DNA from: Endobugula sp965225895 | GTDB lineage: Bacteria > Pseudomonadota > Gammaproteobacteria > Pseudomonadales > Cellvibrionaceae | Direction of reading: 5' to 3' | Length of the DNA: 64,000 nt | Assembly (NCBI GenBank): GCA_965225895.1 | Contig: CBDDBR010000011.1 | Location: 1,922,001-1,986,000 of the forward strand | Shown: positions 44,584-53,989 of the stretch, piece after piece | How the letters are laid out: every line of letters starts with the position of its first letter | Position numbering within the stretch: position 1 is the stretch's first letter | Program-made: the position numbers and the translations under genes | Notes under the pieces: generated by a model | What the model was told of the DNA's origin: nothing | Databases searched by the model: none | The model's input: only the letters and a program-made list of their open reading frames with translations

Positions 44584-46419
44584 ATGCCTATTTATCGCTC
44601 TAAAACCACTACCGCTGGACGCAACATGGCGGGAGCTCGCGCGCTTTGGCGAGCGACTGGAATGAAAGATGACGACTTTCAAAAACCCATTATTGCCGTT
44701 GTAAACTCCTTTACCCAGTTTGTACCTGGGCACGTACACCTAAAGGATATGGGGCAGCTTGTTGCCCGCGAAATCGAAGCTGCTGGCGGTGTTGCAAAAG
44801 AATTTAATACCATTGCCGTAGATGACGGTATTGCCATGGGTCATGATGGCATGCTGTACAGCTTGCCCTCGCGAGACATTATTGCCGATTCAGTAGAATA
44901 TATGGTGAATGCGCATTGCGCCGATGCCATGGTATGCATCTCTAATTGCGACAAAATCACACCAGGTATGCTAAATGCGGCTATGCGCCTTAACATCCCC
45001 GTTATTTTTGTATCTGGCGGCCCAATGGAAGCGGGCAAAACAAAACTCAGCGAGCAAAAACTAGATCTTGTTGATGCCATGGTTATTGCTGTAGATGACA
45101 GCGCCAGTGACGAAAAAGTAGCCGAATACGAACGCAGCGCATGCCCTACCTGTGGCTCTTGCTCAGGTATGTTTACTGCAAACTCGATGAACTGCTTAAC
45201 CGAAGCATTAGGTTTAAGCTTACCGGGCAACGGCACCACACTCGCAACACATTCTGACCGTGAGCGATTATTTAAAGAAGCAGGACATCGCATTGTTGAT
45301 ATTACTCGTCGTCACTATGAGCAAGATGACTACAGCGTATTACCGCGTAACATCGCTACCTACAATGCTTTTCAAAACGCCATGTGTCTCGACATTGCCA
45401 TGGGCGGATCAACCAACACTATTTTGCATTTCTTAGCCGCTGCACAAGAAGCGGGGGTTGATTTCACCATGAAAGATATTGATGCCCTAAGCCATAAGGT
45501 GCCTCAGCTATGTAAAGTAGCGCCTAATACGCCAGAATATCATATCGAAGATGTACACCGCGCAGGTGGCATTATGGCAATTTTAGGTGAATTGGATCGC
45601 GCAGGATTATTAGATACCTCACTACCCACCGTGCATAGCGCATCACTAAAAGATGCCTTAGATGAATGGGATATTATGCGCAACCCATCATCAGAAGTGA
45701 TGCAGTTCTTTAAAGCAGGCCCTGCTGGTATTCCCACGCAAACAGCATTTAGCCAATCAACACGATGGCCAACACTTGATGCTGATCGTGAAAACGGCTG
45801 TATTCGCTCACTCGACAACTGCTTTAACACCGAAGGTGGATTAGCCGTACTCTACGGTAATATTGCACTAGACGGCTGCGTAGTGAAAACCGCAGGGGTT
45901 GATGAAGACATTCTTGTCTTTGAAGGCAATGCCCATGTTGTTGAATCCCAAGACGAAGCCGTAGAAAATATTTTAGCCGATAAAGTTGTCGCTGGTGATA
46001 TTGTTATCGTGCGCTACGAAGGCCCTCGCGGTGGCCCGGGAATGCAAGAAATGCTGTACCCAACCAGTTACATTAAATCAAAAGGTTTAGGCAAAGCGTG
46101 TGCACTACTCACCGACGGCCGCTTCTCTGGCGGCACATCAGGTTTGTCTATTGGCCACGTTTCACCAGAAGCCGCAGCAGGTGGCGCTATTGGTTTAATC
46201 GAAAATGGCGACAAAATTAAAATTGATATCCCTAACCGTACTATCAATGTTCTCATTAGCGACGAAGAATTAAATGCGCGACGTGTAGAGCAAGATAAGA
46301 AAGGCTGGAAGCCTGTAAAAGAACGCCCACGAAAAGTCACTGCGGCACTAAAAGCGTATGCTGCCTTTGTTACAAGTGCTGACAAAGGTGCAGTAAGAGA
46401 CTTATCTTTACTGGATTAA
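44584..46419 (+). CDS. ilvD: Dihydroxy-acid dehydratase
   Basis: Iron-sulfur enzyme that dehydrates dihydroxyacids in Val/Ile (and pantothenate) synthesis. The cysteines of the cluster are visible in MVCISNCDKITPGML (about residues 119-130) and CPTCGSCSGMFTANSMNCL (about 192-210); TDGRFSGGTSGLSIGHVSPEAA near the C-terminus is the family signature. Length 611 (E. coli 616). Followed by a clear terminator. Together with ilvE in this window; ilvC and biosynthetic ilvB/ilvI are elsewhere. Confidence 0.98.
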   Translation: MPIYRSKTTTAGRNMAGARALWRATGMKDDDFQKPIIAVVNSFTQFVPGHVHLKDMGQLVAREIEAAGGVAKEFNTIAVDDGIAMGHDGMLYSLPSRDIIADSVEYMVNAHCADAMVCISNCDKITPGMLNAAMRLNIPVIFVSGGPMEAGKTKLSEQKLDLVDAMVIAVDDSASDEKVAEYERSACPTCGSCSGMFTANSMNCLTEALGLSLPGNGTTLATHSDRERLFKEAGHRIVDITRRHYEQDDYSVLPRNIATYNAFQNAMCLDIAMGGSTNTILHFLAAAQEAGVDFTMKDIDALSHKVPQLCKVAPNTPEYHIEDVHRAGGIMAILGELDRAGLLDTSLPTVHSASLKDALDEWDIMRNPSSEVMQFFKAGPAGIPTQTAFSQSTRWPTLDADRENGCIRSLDNCFNTEGGLAVLYGNIALDGCVVKTAGVDEDILVFEGNAHVVESQDEAVENILADKVVAGDIVIVRYEGPRGGPGMQEMLYPTSYIKSKGLGKACALLTDGRFSGGTSGLSIGHVSPEAAAGGAIGLIENGDKIKIDIPNRTINVLISDEELNARRVEQDKKGWKPVKERPRKVTAALKAYAAFVTSADKGAVRDLSLLD

Positions 46420-46438
46420 TATTTCAGTCTCTTCCAAT

Positions 46439-46470
46439 AAAAAAGGCTTGTATAAAACAAGCCTTTTTTA
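46439..46470 (+). terminator. Rho-independent terminator of ilvD
   Basis: Stem AAAAAAGGCTTG (46439-46450) with CAAGCCTTTTTT (46458-46469), loop TATAAAA. It is 20 bp after the ilvD stop and can also act on the opposite strand for the small gene ending at 46502. Confidence 0.93.
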
Positions 46471-46501
46471 TTATTTATATCACATAACTATACGTGAATA
46501 T

Positions 46502-46780
46502 TTAGCACAGCTTTGTTGGATCCTTCGCACAATCACCATTAGGATCATATACATTCGCTCCGCCACCCGGCTTGACTTTTTTAGAGCTAATCACCTTACC
46601 ATCTTTGCCAATATGTTTAACCGTCACCGTACCGTCATGATTCACAGTACTCTTAATGGTTGACCCATCGGTTTGTGGTGTTTCTTTTGTACTACCAATA
46701 TCCGCAGGCTCACCCGCATAAGATAAAGCAACAGGTAATAACAGCGTACCCAGAACAACGACATTTTTAATTAACTTCAT
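46502..46780 (-). CDS. Small secreted hypothetical protein
   Basis: 92-residue precursor; not a family I recognise. ATG 46780 is preceded by AAGGAA at ideal spacing; the longer frame to 46864 ignores it. A typical signal peptide (KLIKNVVVLGTLLLPVALSYA, then GEP, cleavage after about residue 23) is followed by a hydrophilic mature part of about 69 residues with STVNHDGTVTVKHIGKDGKVISSKK, a Gly-Gly-Gly patch, and two cysteines near the end (DCAKDPTKLC) that could form a disulfide. No neighbour suggests a role. Confidence 0.75.
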   Translation of the reverse strand: MKLIKNVVVLGTLLLPVALSYAGEPADIGSTKETPQTDGSTIKSTVNHDGTVTVKHIGKDGKVISSKKVKPGGGANVYDPNGDCAKDPTKLC

Positions 46781-46907
46781 AAACAATTCCTTTTTAATGT
46801 TGAGTAGTAGATAGTAATACAGCATTACTATCACTTGAACAGTATAAGGAATAACAAGGAGCAAATAAATTATTTAATATACATAGCACTTATTATAATT
46901 ACTGCTA

Positions 46908-47615
46908 CTATTTGAGAATTTTTGAAACACCAATAAAACATGCAAATAATATTGGCTGATGTAAAAGGTATACAAACAAACTTCGTTTACCTAACCAAGT
47001 ACACAACGCCACTAAAAAATTATCGGCTACCTTTATATCCCTAAATATACGAAAACCCGCAGCACCCACGCCTAACAACATAACGCCTAACCAAGGGAAC
47101 AACGGCACAAAGTCTTCCGTATACATAGGCAATAGGTGATCAAAAAAATAAAAGGGCCAACGGCGTGGAAACCACTCTACATAAGAACCCATCAATAAAA
47201 CACAGGCAATGCATAGCGCTAACCTAGAAAACTGCACAAATAAAACACTCACCACACACGCCACAACCAAAAAATGCAGCACACCAAAATATATCCAAGC
47301 ATCTGAAAATAAAAACAGAGAACCACTCGTAATACATATGGCAGAAATCAATAAAACAGCAATATGCCGTATAAATTTTATTGTATAAAATTCAGTACGA
47401 TAAGCTAACGACAAACTAAAGCCCGCCGAAAAAATAAATAAGCTAAGAATGGCATAACGAAAATGTCGCCAACCATCGCCATTAGGAACAGCCCAGTCAA
47501 CATAAGAAAAATAACGAAGATCATAACAAAAATGAAATATCACCATCAAAAGGATAGCAATACCCCTTAAGGTGTCGAGCCAAACCAACCTTGATGAATG
47601 CGCACTTTTTAGCAT
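46908..47615 (-). CDS. DUF1624 membrane protein (heparan-alpha-glucosaminide N-acetyltransferase-like)
   Basis: Inner-membrane protein of 235 residues with about seven membrane segments. The N-terminal RLVWLDTLRGIAILLMVIFHFCYDL with the conserved Arg-Gly and His is the hallmark of the DUF1624/HGSNAT-like acyltransferase group. Further signs are IFSAGFSLSLAYR, GVLHFL and PWLGVMLLGVGAA. It may acylate a periplasmic or membrane glycan. Start ATG at 47615. 80 bp after folA, same strand. Confidence 0.85.
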   Translation of the reverse strand: MLKSAHSSRLVWLDTLRGIAILLMVIFHFCYDLRYFSYVDWAVPNGDGWRHFRYAILSLFIFSAGFSLSLAYRTEFYTIKFIRHIAVLLISAICITSGSLFLFSDAWIYFGVLHFLVVACVVSVLFVQFSRLALCIACVLLMGSYVEWFPRRWPFYFFDHLLPMYTEDFVPLFPWLGVMLLGVGAAGFRIFRDIKVADNFLVALCTWLGKRSLFVYLLHQPILFACFIGVSKILK

Positions 47616-47695
47616 AAAACCATCATTTACGTTAACGCGCCCTCACCCTTTGACACAACACAACAAGAAAACGTCACCACAAAAAGAGAGTATAT

Positions 47696-48214
47696 TTATA
47701 GCTTTTCTAATACACAAAACGCGTAGTCATACGAATTAGTAGGAAGTGCAGAACTATCGGCAGAAAAACTTTCTCGTGCAGTTTCTGTCCATAACGAGGG
47801 ATCGATTACAGGAAAAAAAGCATCGCCATCAATCTCTGTATCAACATAGGTAACATATAATTTATCGGCAACAGGTAAGGCCGTGTTGTAAATTTCAGCA
47901 CCGCCAATCACCATCATTTCATCAACGCCATCGATAATGGATTGGGCTTCGGCCAACTTTAACGCTTCGTCAATTGTGTGCACAACCTTAACACCGTCAT
48001 GCTTCCAATCCGCTTGTCGAGTAATAACTATATTTAAACGTCCTGGCAAAGGGCGCCCAATCGACTCAAATGTTTTACGTCCCATGACAATAGGCTTACC
48101 CATAGTAACGCGCTTAAAATATTGCAAATCTTCAGGGAGGTGCCATAACAATTGATTATCTTTGCCAATCGCACGGTTATTTGCCATAGCAACAATAATA
48201 GATAAAGTAATCAT
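47696..48214 (-). CDS. folA: Dihydrofolate reductase
   Basis: Reduces dihydrofolate to tetrahydrofolate. SIIVAMANNRAIGKDNQLLWHLPEDLQYFK (shown in parts: AIGKDNQLLW, HLPEDL with Asp near residue 28 as the catalytic acid), MGRKTFESIGRPLPGRLNIV, and the NADPH loop VIGGAEIYN. Length 172 (E. coli 159). ATG with a strong AAAGGA. Twelve bp downstream of thyA, so co-transcribed with the enzyme that makes its substrate. Confidence 0.97.
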   Translation of the reverse strand: MITLSIIVAMANNRAIGKDNQLLWHLPEDLQYFKRVTMGKPIVMGRKTFESIGRPLPGRLNIVITRQADWKHDGVKVVHTIDEALKLAEAQSIIDGVDEMMVIGGAEIYNTALPVADKLYVTYVDTEIDGDAFFPVIDPSLWTETARESFSADSSALPTNSYDYAFCVLEKL

Positions 48215-48226
48215 CGTTTTTCCTTT

Positions 48227-49060
48227 TTAAATAGCAACGGGCGCTTTAATACTTGGGTGAGGGTCATAACCGATAATTTCAAAGTCTTCAAAACAATAAT
48301 CATAAATCGAATCAGGTTTACGTTTAATGTTTAATTGAGGCAATGGTCGAGTATCACGTGCTAGCTGAGTTTTTACTTGCTCAATATGATTTGAATATAT
48401 ATGTGAATCACCCGTAGTAACAATGACCTCTCCCACCTCTAAATCACATTGTTGCGCAAGCATATGTACTAATAATGCCAAGCTCGCAGTATTGTACGGC
48501 AAGCCTAAAAAAGAATCTGAACTACGAATCAACAATTGCGCGGATAATTTATTATTGGCCACATAAAATTGATACAACAGATGGCACGGTGGCAATGCCA
48601 TACGGCCTTGCTTTACATTCTCTTGTGGACTAATCGATTCATCAGGTAAATATTCTACGTTCCAACCATGAAACAAAATACGACGGCTGTTCGGATTATT
48701 TTTAAGGCAATCCACAACATAATCAATTTGGTTAATACTACCGCCATCTTTTGTTGGCCACGCTGTCCATTGCTTACCGTAAATAGGCCCTAGGCAACCG
48801 TCTTCTGTTGCCCATTCATCCCAAATAGAAACACCATTTTCTTTTAACCATTGAGTATTTGTATCACCTTTTAAAAACCAAATCAGTTCATTGGCGATGC
48901 TTTTAAAGTGTAGCTTTTTTGTTGTAAGTAATGGAAAACCATCTTGTAAATTATGGCGGTACTGTCGCCCAAAAACAGACAGCGTACCAGTACCGGTACG
49001 ATCACCTTTTTGCTCACCATTTTTAAGAACATCATCTAACAATTCTAAATACTGTCGCAT
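48227..49060 (-). CDS. thyA: Thymidylate synthase
   Basis: Makes dTMP from dUMP with methylene-tetrahydrofolate. Nucleophile Cys in ALPPCHLLYQFYV near residue 159, RSSDSFLGLPYNTASLALL near 180-198 (dUMP-binding), GDSHIYSNHIEQV. Length 277, a little longer than E. coli (264) because of an insertion before the active-site cysteine (about residues 130-150). Start ATG at 49060. It lies 32 bp after lgt in a lgt-thyA-folA operon. Confidence 0.97.
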   Translation of the reverse strand: MRQYLELLDDVLKNGEQKGDRTGTGTLSVFGRQYRHNLQDGFPLLTTKKLHFKSIANELIWFLKGDTNTQWLKENGVSIWDEWATEDGCLGPIYGKQWTAWPTKDGGSINQIDYVVDCLKNNPNSRRILFHGWNVEYLPDESISPQENVKQGRMALPPCHLLYQFYVANNKLSAQLLIRSSDSFLGLPYNTASLALLVHMLAQQCDLEVGEVIVTTGDSHIYSNHIEQVKTQLARDTRPLPQLNIKRKPDSIYDYCFEDFEIIGYDPHPSIKAPVAI

Positions 49061-49092
49061 ATCACTGTCTCTTTACTTTTTTTATATATTAA

Positions 49093-49899
49093 CTACTCTG
49101 GTTTTTCAGGCTTTTTTGCATGTGAATAGTATGCCCAACACAGCACACCAATGCCTATTAGTATCATCGGGATGGTTAACAATTGACCGCGCGTCATCCA
49201 ACCAAAAATCAATGTCTTAATATGATCATCGGGTTGACGAACAAACTCTACAGCAAAACGGAAAATCCCATAAAAAATAAAGAACACGGCACCCACCGCT
49301 AACCGAGGGCGAGGTTTTCGAGAAAACCAATAGACAATGCAAAACAGAACCAAGCCTTCTAAAAACGCTTGATATAATTGAGATGGATGACGAACTAACT
49401 GTTCAGGGTCTCTAGGAAACACCATTCCCCAAGATGCATCGGTAGCACGCCCCCATAATTCTTGGCCAATAAAATTACCTAAACGACCAAAGCCTAGCCC
49501 TAACGGCACCAGTGGCGCAATAAAATCTAAACTAGCAGAAAAAGGCGCTTTGACTCGGCGGCAATATAAATAGATCGCCAACACAACACCTAATAAACCA
49601 CCATGAAATGACATGCCGCCTTCCCATACACGAAAGAGCCACAAAGGATCGCGCATCCACGCTTCAAAATTATAAAACATCACATAACCAAAGCGTCCAC
49701 CTAACACAACACCAAGGGCACCGTACACAATAAGGTCTTCTACCTGTGAAGGTTTAAAAGGTGAGTCGGGACGTGCAGCTCGCTTCCACGCTAATAGCCA
49801 TGCCGCGGCAAAAGCACACAAATACATAATGCCATACCAATGAACTTGAAATGAGCCTACAGAAATGGCGACGGGATCGATATTAGGATATGACAACAT
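49093..49899 (-). CDS. lgt: Phosphatidylglycerol--prolipoprotein diacylglyceryl transferase
   Basis: Inner-membrane enzyme that attaches diacylglycerol to the lipobox cysteine of prelipoproteins. Seven membrane segments; motifs VHWYGIMYLCAF, GGRFGYVMFYN, GGMSFHGGLLG, and the Lgt signature GLGFGRLGNFIGQELWGR near residues 130-147, with RHPSQLYQAFLEG. ATG 49899 gives 268 residues (P. aeruginosa is similar); a GTG at 49953 would extend the N-terminus without support. First gene of the lgt-thyA-folA set; 193-bp divergent gap to the NRDE gene. Confidence 0.96.
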   Translation of the reverse strand: MLSYPNIDPVAISVGSFQVHWYGIMYLCAFAAAWLLAWKRAARPDSPFKPSQVEDLIVYGALGVVLGGRFGYVMFYNFEAWMRDPLWLFRVWEGGMSFHGGLLGVVLAIYLYCRRVKAPFSASLDFIAPLVPLGLGFGRLGNFIGQELWGRATDASWGMVFPRDPEQLVRHPSQLYQAFLEGLVLFCIVYWFSRKPRPRLAVGAVFFIFYGIFRFAVEFVRQPDDHIKTLIFGWMTRGQLLTIPMILIGIGVLCWAYYSHAKKPEKPE

Positions 49900-50092
49900 A
49901 GAAAGAACCGAATAAAACGATAGTAATCGTTGATCTAAAAGAACGAATATCACGCATCATACCATAATGAATTCCCCCCTATAACACTATATAATTGTCA
50001 TTCACCCACCTAAGCGGATAGGGAACTTAAACGGTGATATGCCGTCTACTCTAGCACTATTTCCGTTTATCTACAGAAGACCTTAGCCGTTC

Positions 50093-50899
50093 ATGTGCCT
50101 TGTTTTATTTTCGTTTAACACAGATTCAAACACCCCTCTTATTGTTGCCGCCAATAGAGATGAATTTTTTGCGCGACCTAGCGCAGCCGCAGCTTACTGG
50201 GACGATTATCCCGACGTGTTCGCTGGAAGAGACTTAGTCGCAGGCGGTACATGGCTGGGAATAACTCGCTCAGGTCGCTTTGCCACATTAACAAATGTGC
50301 GAGAACCCCATATTGTTGTAGATAACCCATTATCTAGAGGCGATCTTACGCGAGAATTTTTAACGGGCACAATGAGCGCAGAAGAATACCTCAACACCAT
50401 TAAAGATAAACAACATCGTTACAGCGGGTTCAACTTACTCGTGGGCGAGATAAACGAAGCAAAACGAGAGTTGTTTTACTTTAGTAATCGCAAAGAAGGG
50501 ATCACCCGTTTATCGTCTGGTACTTATGGCTTAAGTAACCACCTGCTCGATAGCGAGTGGCCAAAAGTAAATGCAGGAAAAAGTTACTTATACCGCGCTT
50601 TAGAATTCACTTCTGACACAAAAGAATTGCACGGCAACTTACGTGAATATTTAGAAGATGCCTCACTTGCCAACGATAATATATTGCCTAGCACAGGGGT
50701 AAGTTATGAACGCGAAAAAGCCTTATCTGCTGCATTTATTAGCATACCTGACTACGGGACACGCTCATCAGCCGTACTGACTATAAGTAATAACACCGTT
50801 ATGTTTAGCGAAAAAAATTATTTAAACGAGCATAACCAGCAAATCAAAACCCAAGACTACCAACTACAAGAGATAAGCCCTGAGCTAGTGCACGCTTAA
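50093..50899 (+). CDS. NRDE/TANGO2 family protein
   Basis: Protein of 268 residues in the Ntn-hydrolase-like TANGO2/NRDE family. The N-terminus MCLVLFSF (Cys2 is the conserved, possibly catalytic residue), the name-giving AANRDEFFARP, PDVFAGRDLVAGGTWLGIT, and a later GTYGLSNHLLDSEWPKV are all present. Proposed roles of the family include haem handling, but function is not settled. Its last 15 bp overlap the 3' end of ptsP on the other strand. Confidence 0.9.
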   Translation: MCLVLFSFNTDSNTPLIVAANRDEFFARPSAAAAYWDDYPDVFAGRDLVAGGTWLGITRSGRFATLTNVREPHIVVDNPLSRGDLTREFLTGTMSAEEYLNTIKDKQHRYSGFNLLVGEINEAKRELFYFSNRKEGITRLSSGTYGLSNHLLDSEWPKVNAGKSYLYRALEFTSDTKELHGNLREYLEDASLANDNILPSTGVSYEREKALSAAFISIPDYGTRSSAVLTISNNTVMFSEKNYLNEHNQQIKTQDYQLQEISPELVHA

Positions 50900-53146
50900 C
50901 GCTTTGGGGCGATCCTTTACACCAATACGTTTAATTTCGGCTTCAACATATTGCGTCACCGTATTGGCATCCGACAAAGTCATCACTTTATCTAACAATG
51001 CTTTCGCCGCATCTAATGTGATTGCACGAATCACTGATTTAACTCGCGGCAAATTAGTCGAGTTCATCGACAACACATCATATCCCATCGCCATCAACAG
51101 AATAGCCGCGCCAGGATCACCAGCCATTTCACCACAAATACTCACGGGCGTACCCTGACTATGTGACGCATGTACAATGTATTGTAACGCTTGCAATACC
51201 GCAGGATGATAAGAGTTATATAAATCAGCCACTTGTGGATTATTACGATCAACCGCTAATAAGTATTGCGTTAAATCATTACTGCCCACCGATAAAAAAT
51301 CAGCTCTAGCCGCTAGCTCTTTTGCTTGATACACCGCCGCAGGGACTTCAATCATCACGCCCACGGGTGGTAATTCTACATCAAGACCTTCTTCCAGCAA
51401 CTCTTGATAAGCGCGATGAATTAATGCCTGCGCCGCTTCTAATTCCGAGGTATGACTGATCATTGGCAACATAATCCGTAAATTATTCAGCCCCTCTGAC
51501 GCTTTCATCATTGCTCTGATTTGCGCAAGAAATATCTCTGGGTGATCCAAGGTGACTCGAATACCACGCCAACCCAAAAAGGGGTTTGCCTCTTCAATAG
51601 GAAAATAACTAAGGGCTTTATCACCCCCAACGTCTAATGTACGCATGGTGACAGGATGCGGTGCGAAAGCTGCTAATTGCTCACGATAAATTTTGCGCTG
51701 ATCTTCTTCGGTAGGAAAACGATCGCGCAATAAAAAAGGCACCTCAGTACGGTACAAACCCACACCTTCGGCACCACGCTCAATAGAACGCAACACATCA
51801 GCCATCAACCCTGTGTTCACCCATAAAGGTACGCGGTGATGATCTAAGGTTTCCGAAGGTAAATCGCGCAGGCCTTCATAATGCTTAGAGATTTCTTTAT
51901 CTTCCTGAATCAGCACATTAAATTCTTTGAGCGCGTCTTCACCAGGATTAATATAAATATTGCCTCGATAACCATCAACGATCGCTGTTTTACCGTCTAG
52001 CTGTGTAAACGGTAAATCCACCGCACCCATCACCGTAGGAATACCCATGGCTCGCGCAAGAATAGCAATATGTGAATTGCCAGATCCCTTCACCGAAATA
52101 AGCCCTTGCAGCTTTTCTTTTGGCACCTCGCCCAGTACAGAGGCGGTTAGCTCATCACCCACTAAAATAGTGTTATCGGGATATTGTTTTTCTTTCGTTG
52201 ACGATTGCTGCAAATAACCCAGTACCCGACTGCCCAAGTCACGCACATCAGCGGCGCGCTCACGTAAATAAGAATCGTGCATACTCGCAAAAGTATTAGA
52301 ATGCTGAAGAATCACCTGACTCCATGCATAAGGGGCAACCACACCGCGCTTAATACTTTCTGTCACTTCGCGCGCTAACGAGGTATCGTCTAACATCGCC
52401 AAATACGCATCAAACAAACCGCGTTCTTCTGCACTCAAACGGTCTGCCAATTTACTCGCCAATACTTTAATATCGCTACGCACCGCGATCAGTGAGGTAT
52501 AAAAGAATTTTAGCTCTGCATCAATATCTTCACACTTTTGATAGGCCACACTATCAAGGTCAGACTCTGGCGAAAACACAACAACAGTGCCAATAGCCAC
52601 ACCCGGTGAACCCGCCACGCCTTTAAAGCGCAGATCGACCGAAGTTTCATTGATTTCTTCAGCGCCATGTACCGCTTCTGTATGAGCAATAATGCCCGAC
52701 AATTGCGCCGACAATGTCACTAAAAATGCTTCTTCTGCATCATCAAAACGGCGATGTTCCGATTGCTGTACCGTCAATACACCCAGCACTTCTCGTTGAT
52801 GCACAATCGGCACACCAAGGAACGATGCAAAACGCTCTTCTCCCGTCTCAGGAAAATAACGATAGCGAGAATGCCCTTCGGCATTTTCTAAGTTAATAGG
52901 CTCCCCACGCTTGGCTACATACCCCACCAAACCTTCGCTGTAGCTCATTTTGACCTGCCCTACAGCCTCAGGCAGCAGACCTTGGGTGGCTCGCAATACA
53001 AAATCACCCTGCCCGTCTCGCAAATAGACAGAACATACCTGCGTACGCATAGAAAAACGAATACGCTGAACAATAATCTCCATTGCCGCCGACAGGCTAG
53101 GCGCAGCGTTCACTTCTTGGGTAATTTTTCTAAGAGAATCTAGCAT
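50885..53146 (-). CDS. ptsP: Phosphoenolpyruvate-protein phosphotransferase of the nitrogen PTS (EI-Ntr)
   Basis: First phosphotransfer protein of PTS-Ntr, passing phosphate from PEP to NPr. A GAF domain (about 1-160) senses small molecules; then an enzyme I N-terminal domain with the phosphorylated histidine in KGSGNSHIAILARAMGIP near residue 357, and the PEP-binding domain with GVGLYRTEVPFL, SVGSNDLTQYLLAVDRNN and the active-site cysteine in SICGEMAGDPG near 669. Length 753 (E. coli 748). 155 bp after rppH on the same strand; the rppH-ptsP pairing is the usual one. Confidence 0.97.
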   Translation of the reverse strand: MLDSLRKITQEVNAAPSLSAAMEIIVQRIRFSMRTQVCSVYLRDGQGDFVLRATQGLLPEAVGQVKMSYSEGLVGYVAKRGEPINLENAEGHSRYRYFPETGEERFASFLGVPIVHQREVLGVLTVQQSEHRRFDDAEEAFLVTLSAQLSGIIAHTEAVHGAEEINETSVDLRFKGVAGSPGVAIGTVVVFSPESDLDSVAYQKCEDIDAELKFFYTSLIAVRSDIKVLASKLADRLSAEERGLFDAYLAMLDDTSLAREVTESIKRGVVAPYAWSQVILQHSNTFASMHDSYLRERAADVRDLGSRVLGYLQQSSTKEKQYPDNTILVGDELTASVLGEVPKEKLQGLISVKGSGNSHIAILARAMGIPTVMGAVDLPFTQLDGKTAIVDGYRGNIYINPGEDALKEFNVLIQEDKEISKHYEGLRDLPSETLDHHRVPLWVNTGLMADVLRSIERGAEGVGLYRTEVPFLLRDRFPTEEDQRKIYREQLAAFAPHPVTMRTLDVGGDKALSYFPIEEANPFLGWRGIRVTLDHPEIFLAQIRAMMKASEGLNNLRIMLPMISHTSELEAAQALIHRAYQELLEEGLDVELPPVGVMIEVPAAVYQAKELAARADFLSVGSNDLTQYLLAVDRNNPQVADLYNSYHPAVLQALQYIVHASHSQGTPVSICGEMAGDPGAAILLMAMGYDVLSMNSTNLPRVKSVIRAITLDAAKALLDKVMTLSDANTVTQYVEAEIKRIGVKDRPKALSVH

Positions 53147-53258
53147 TCGTTTTACTATCTATCCTAACTGTCTATCGATTTAATCCGCACTCTATATCTA
53201 TTACATACTGTTACCACATACTATTGTGGCAATTTTCTATTACAGTAATCTTCAATTG

Positions 53259-53289
53259 CAATAACCTTCAATACAATAACCTTGTATTG
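53259..53289. repeat. Short direct and inverted repeats between ptsP and rppH
   Basis: CAATAACCTT occurs at 53259-53268 and 53274-53283, and CAATACAA (53269-53276) pairs with TTGTATTG (53282-53289) around a 5-nt loop. In the 155-bp rppH-ptsP gap; function unknown. Confidence 0.55.
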
Positions 53290-53301
53290 CAATAATTTCG
53301 C

Positions 53302-53799
53302 CTATACCTTTGCAAGCGCCTCTAAATGGCTATGCGCGGGCGACAATTCTTTTAAAGCCTGACGATATACATCACGCTTAAAATCAATCACTTGATCTAA
53401 TGGATACCAATAACTCACCCACTGCCAACAATCAAACTCCGCCGAGGCGGTTTTATCAAACACAACCTCACTGTCATCTGCTAACAATTGTAATAAAAAC
53501 CACTTTTGCTTTTGACCAATACATACGGGGGATTGGTATTCACGAATAAATTGCTTGGGTAATTTATAGTTCAGCCAATTCGCTGTGACCGCAACAACTT
53601 TTACCTGTTCGGGCAATAAACCAACCTCTTCATATAACTCACGGTACATGGCTTGCTCAGGCGTTTCACCTTCATCAACACCGCCTTGTGGAAATTGCCA
53701 CGCATTCGCGCCACCCACCCGACGTGCCCATAGTACTTGTCCACTGGCATTACTGATGATGATACCAACATTTGCTCGATAGCCATTTTCATCAATCAT
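53302..53799 (-). CDS. rppH: RNA 5'-pyrophosphohydrolase
   Basis: Nudix enzyme that removes pyrophosphate from mRNA 5' ends and so starts decay. N-terminal YRANVGIIISNASGQVLWARR, WQFPQGGVDEGETPEQAMYRELYEEVGL holds the Nudix box (Gly38 to Leu60 approximately), and YWYPLDQVIDFKRDVYR is typical of RppH. Length 165 (E. coli 176). ATG 53799 has GAGGAA upstream. Precedes ptsP, as in other gammaproteobacteria. Confidence 0.96.
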   Translation of the reverse strand: MIDENGYRANVGIIISNASGQVLWARRVGGANAWQFPQGGVDEGETPEQAMYRELYEEVGLLPEQVKVVAVTANWLNYKLPKQFIREYQSPVCIGQKQKWFLLQLLADDSEVVFDKTASAEFDCWQWVSYWYPLDQVIDFKRDVYRQALKELSPAHSHLEALAKV

Positions 53800-53989
53800 G
53801 CTTTTTCCTCATATTCTCCTACAGATGCGTCCATACAGGCATCTAAAACCACAATAGCCTTATTAATCAATCAATTATAAGCCATACAATAGCTTTACTG
53901 TACCACAGATAACATTACGCTTGCCGTTAAAAACCGCTCACGGTATGCTCCCGTGCTTATTTTTAGATGAATATATGGGATTAACCTGA

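Noticed and set aside
44841..45293. 150-codon frame opposite ilvD
   Set aside because: Lies wholly inside a securely identified gene; a mirror of its codon pattern, no ribosome-binding site.
45540..46385. Two further antisense frames in ilvD (96 and 105 codons)
   Set aside because: Serine-rich shadows typical of the reverse strand of a real gene.
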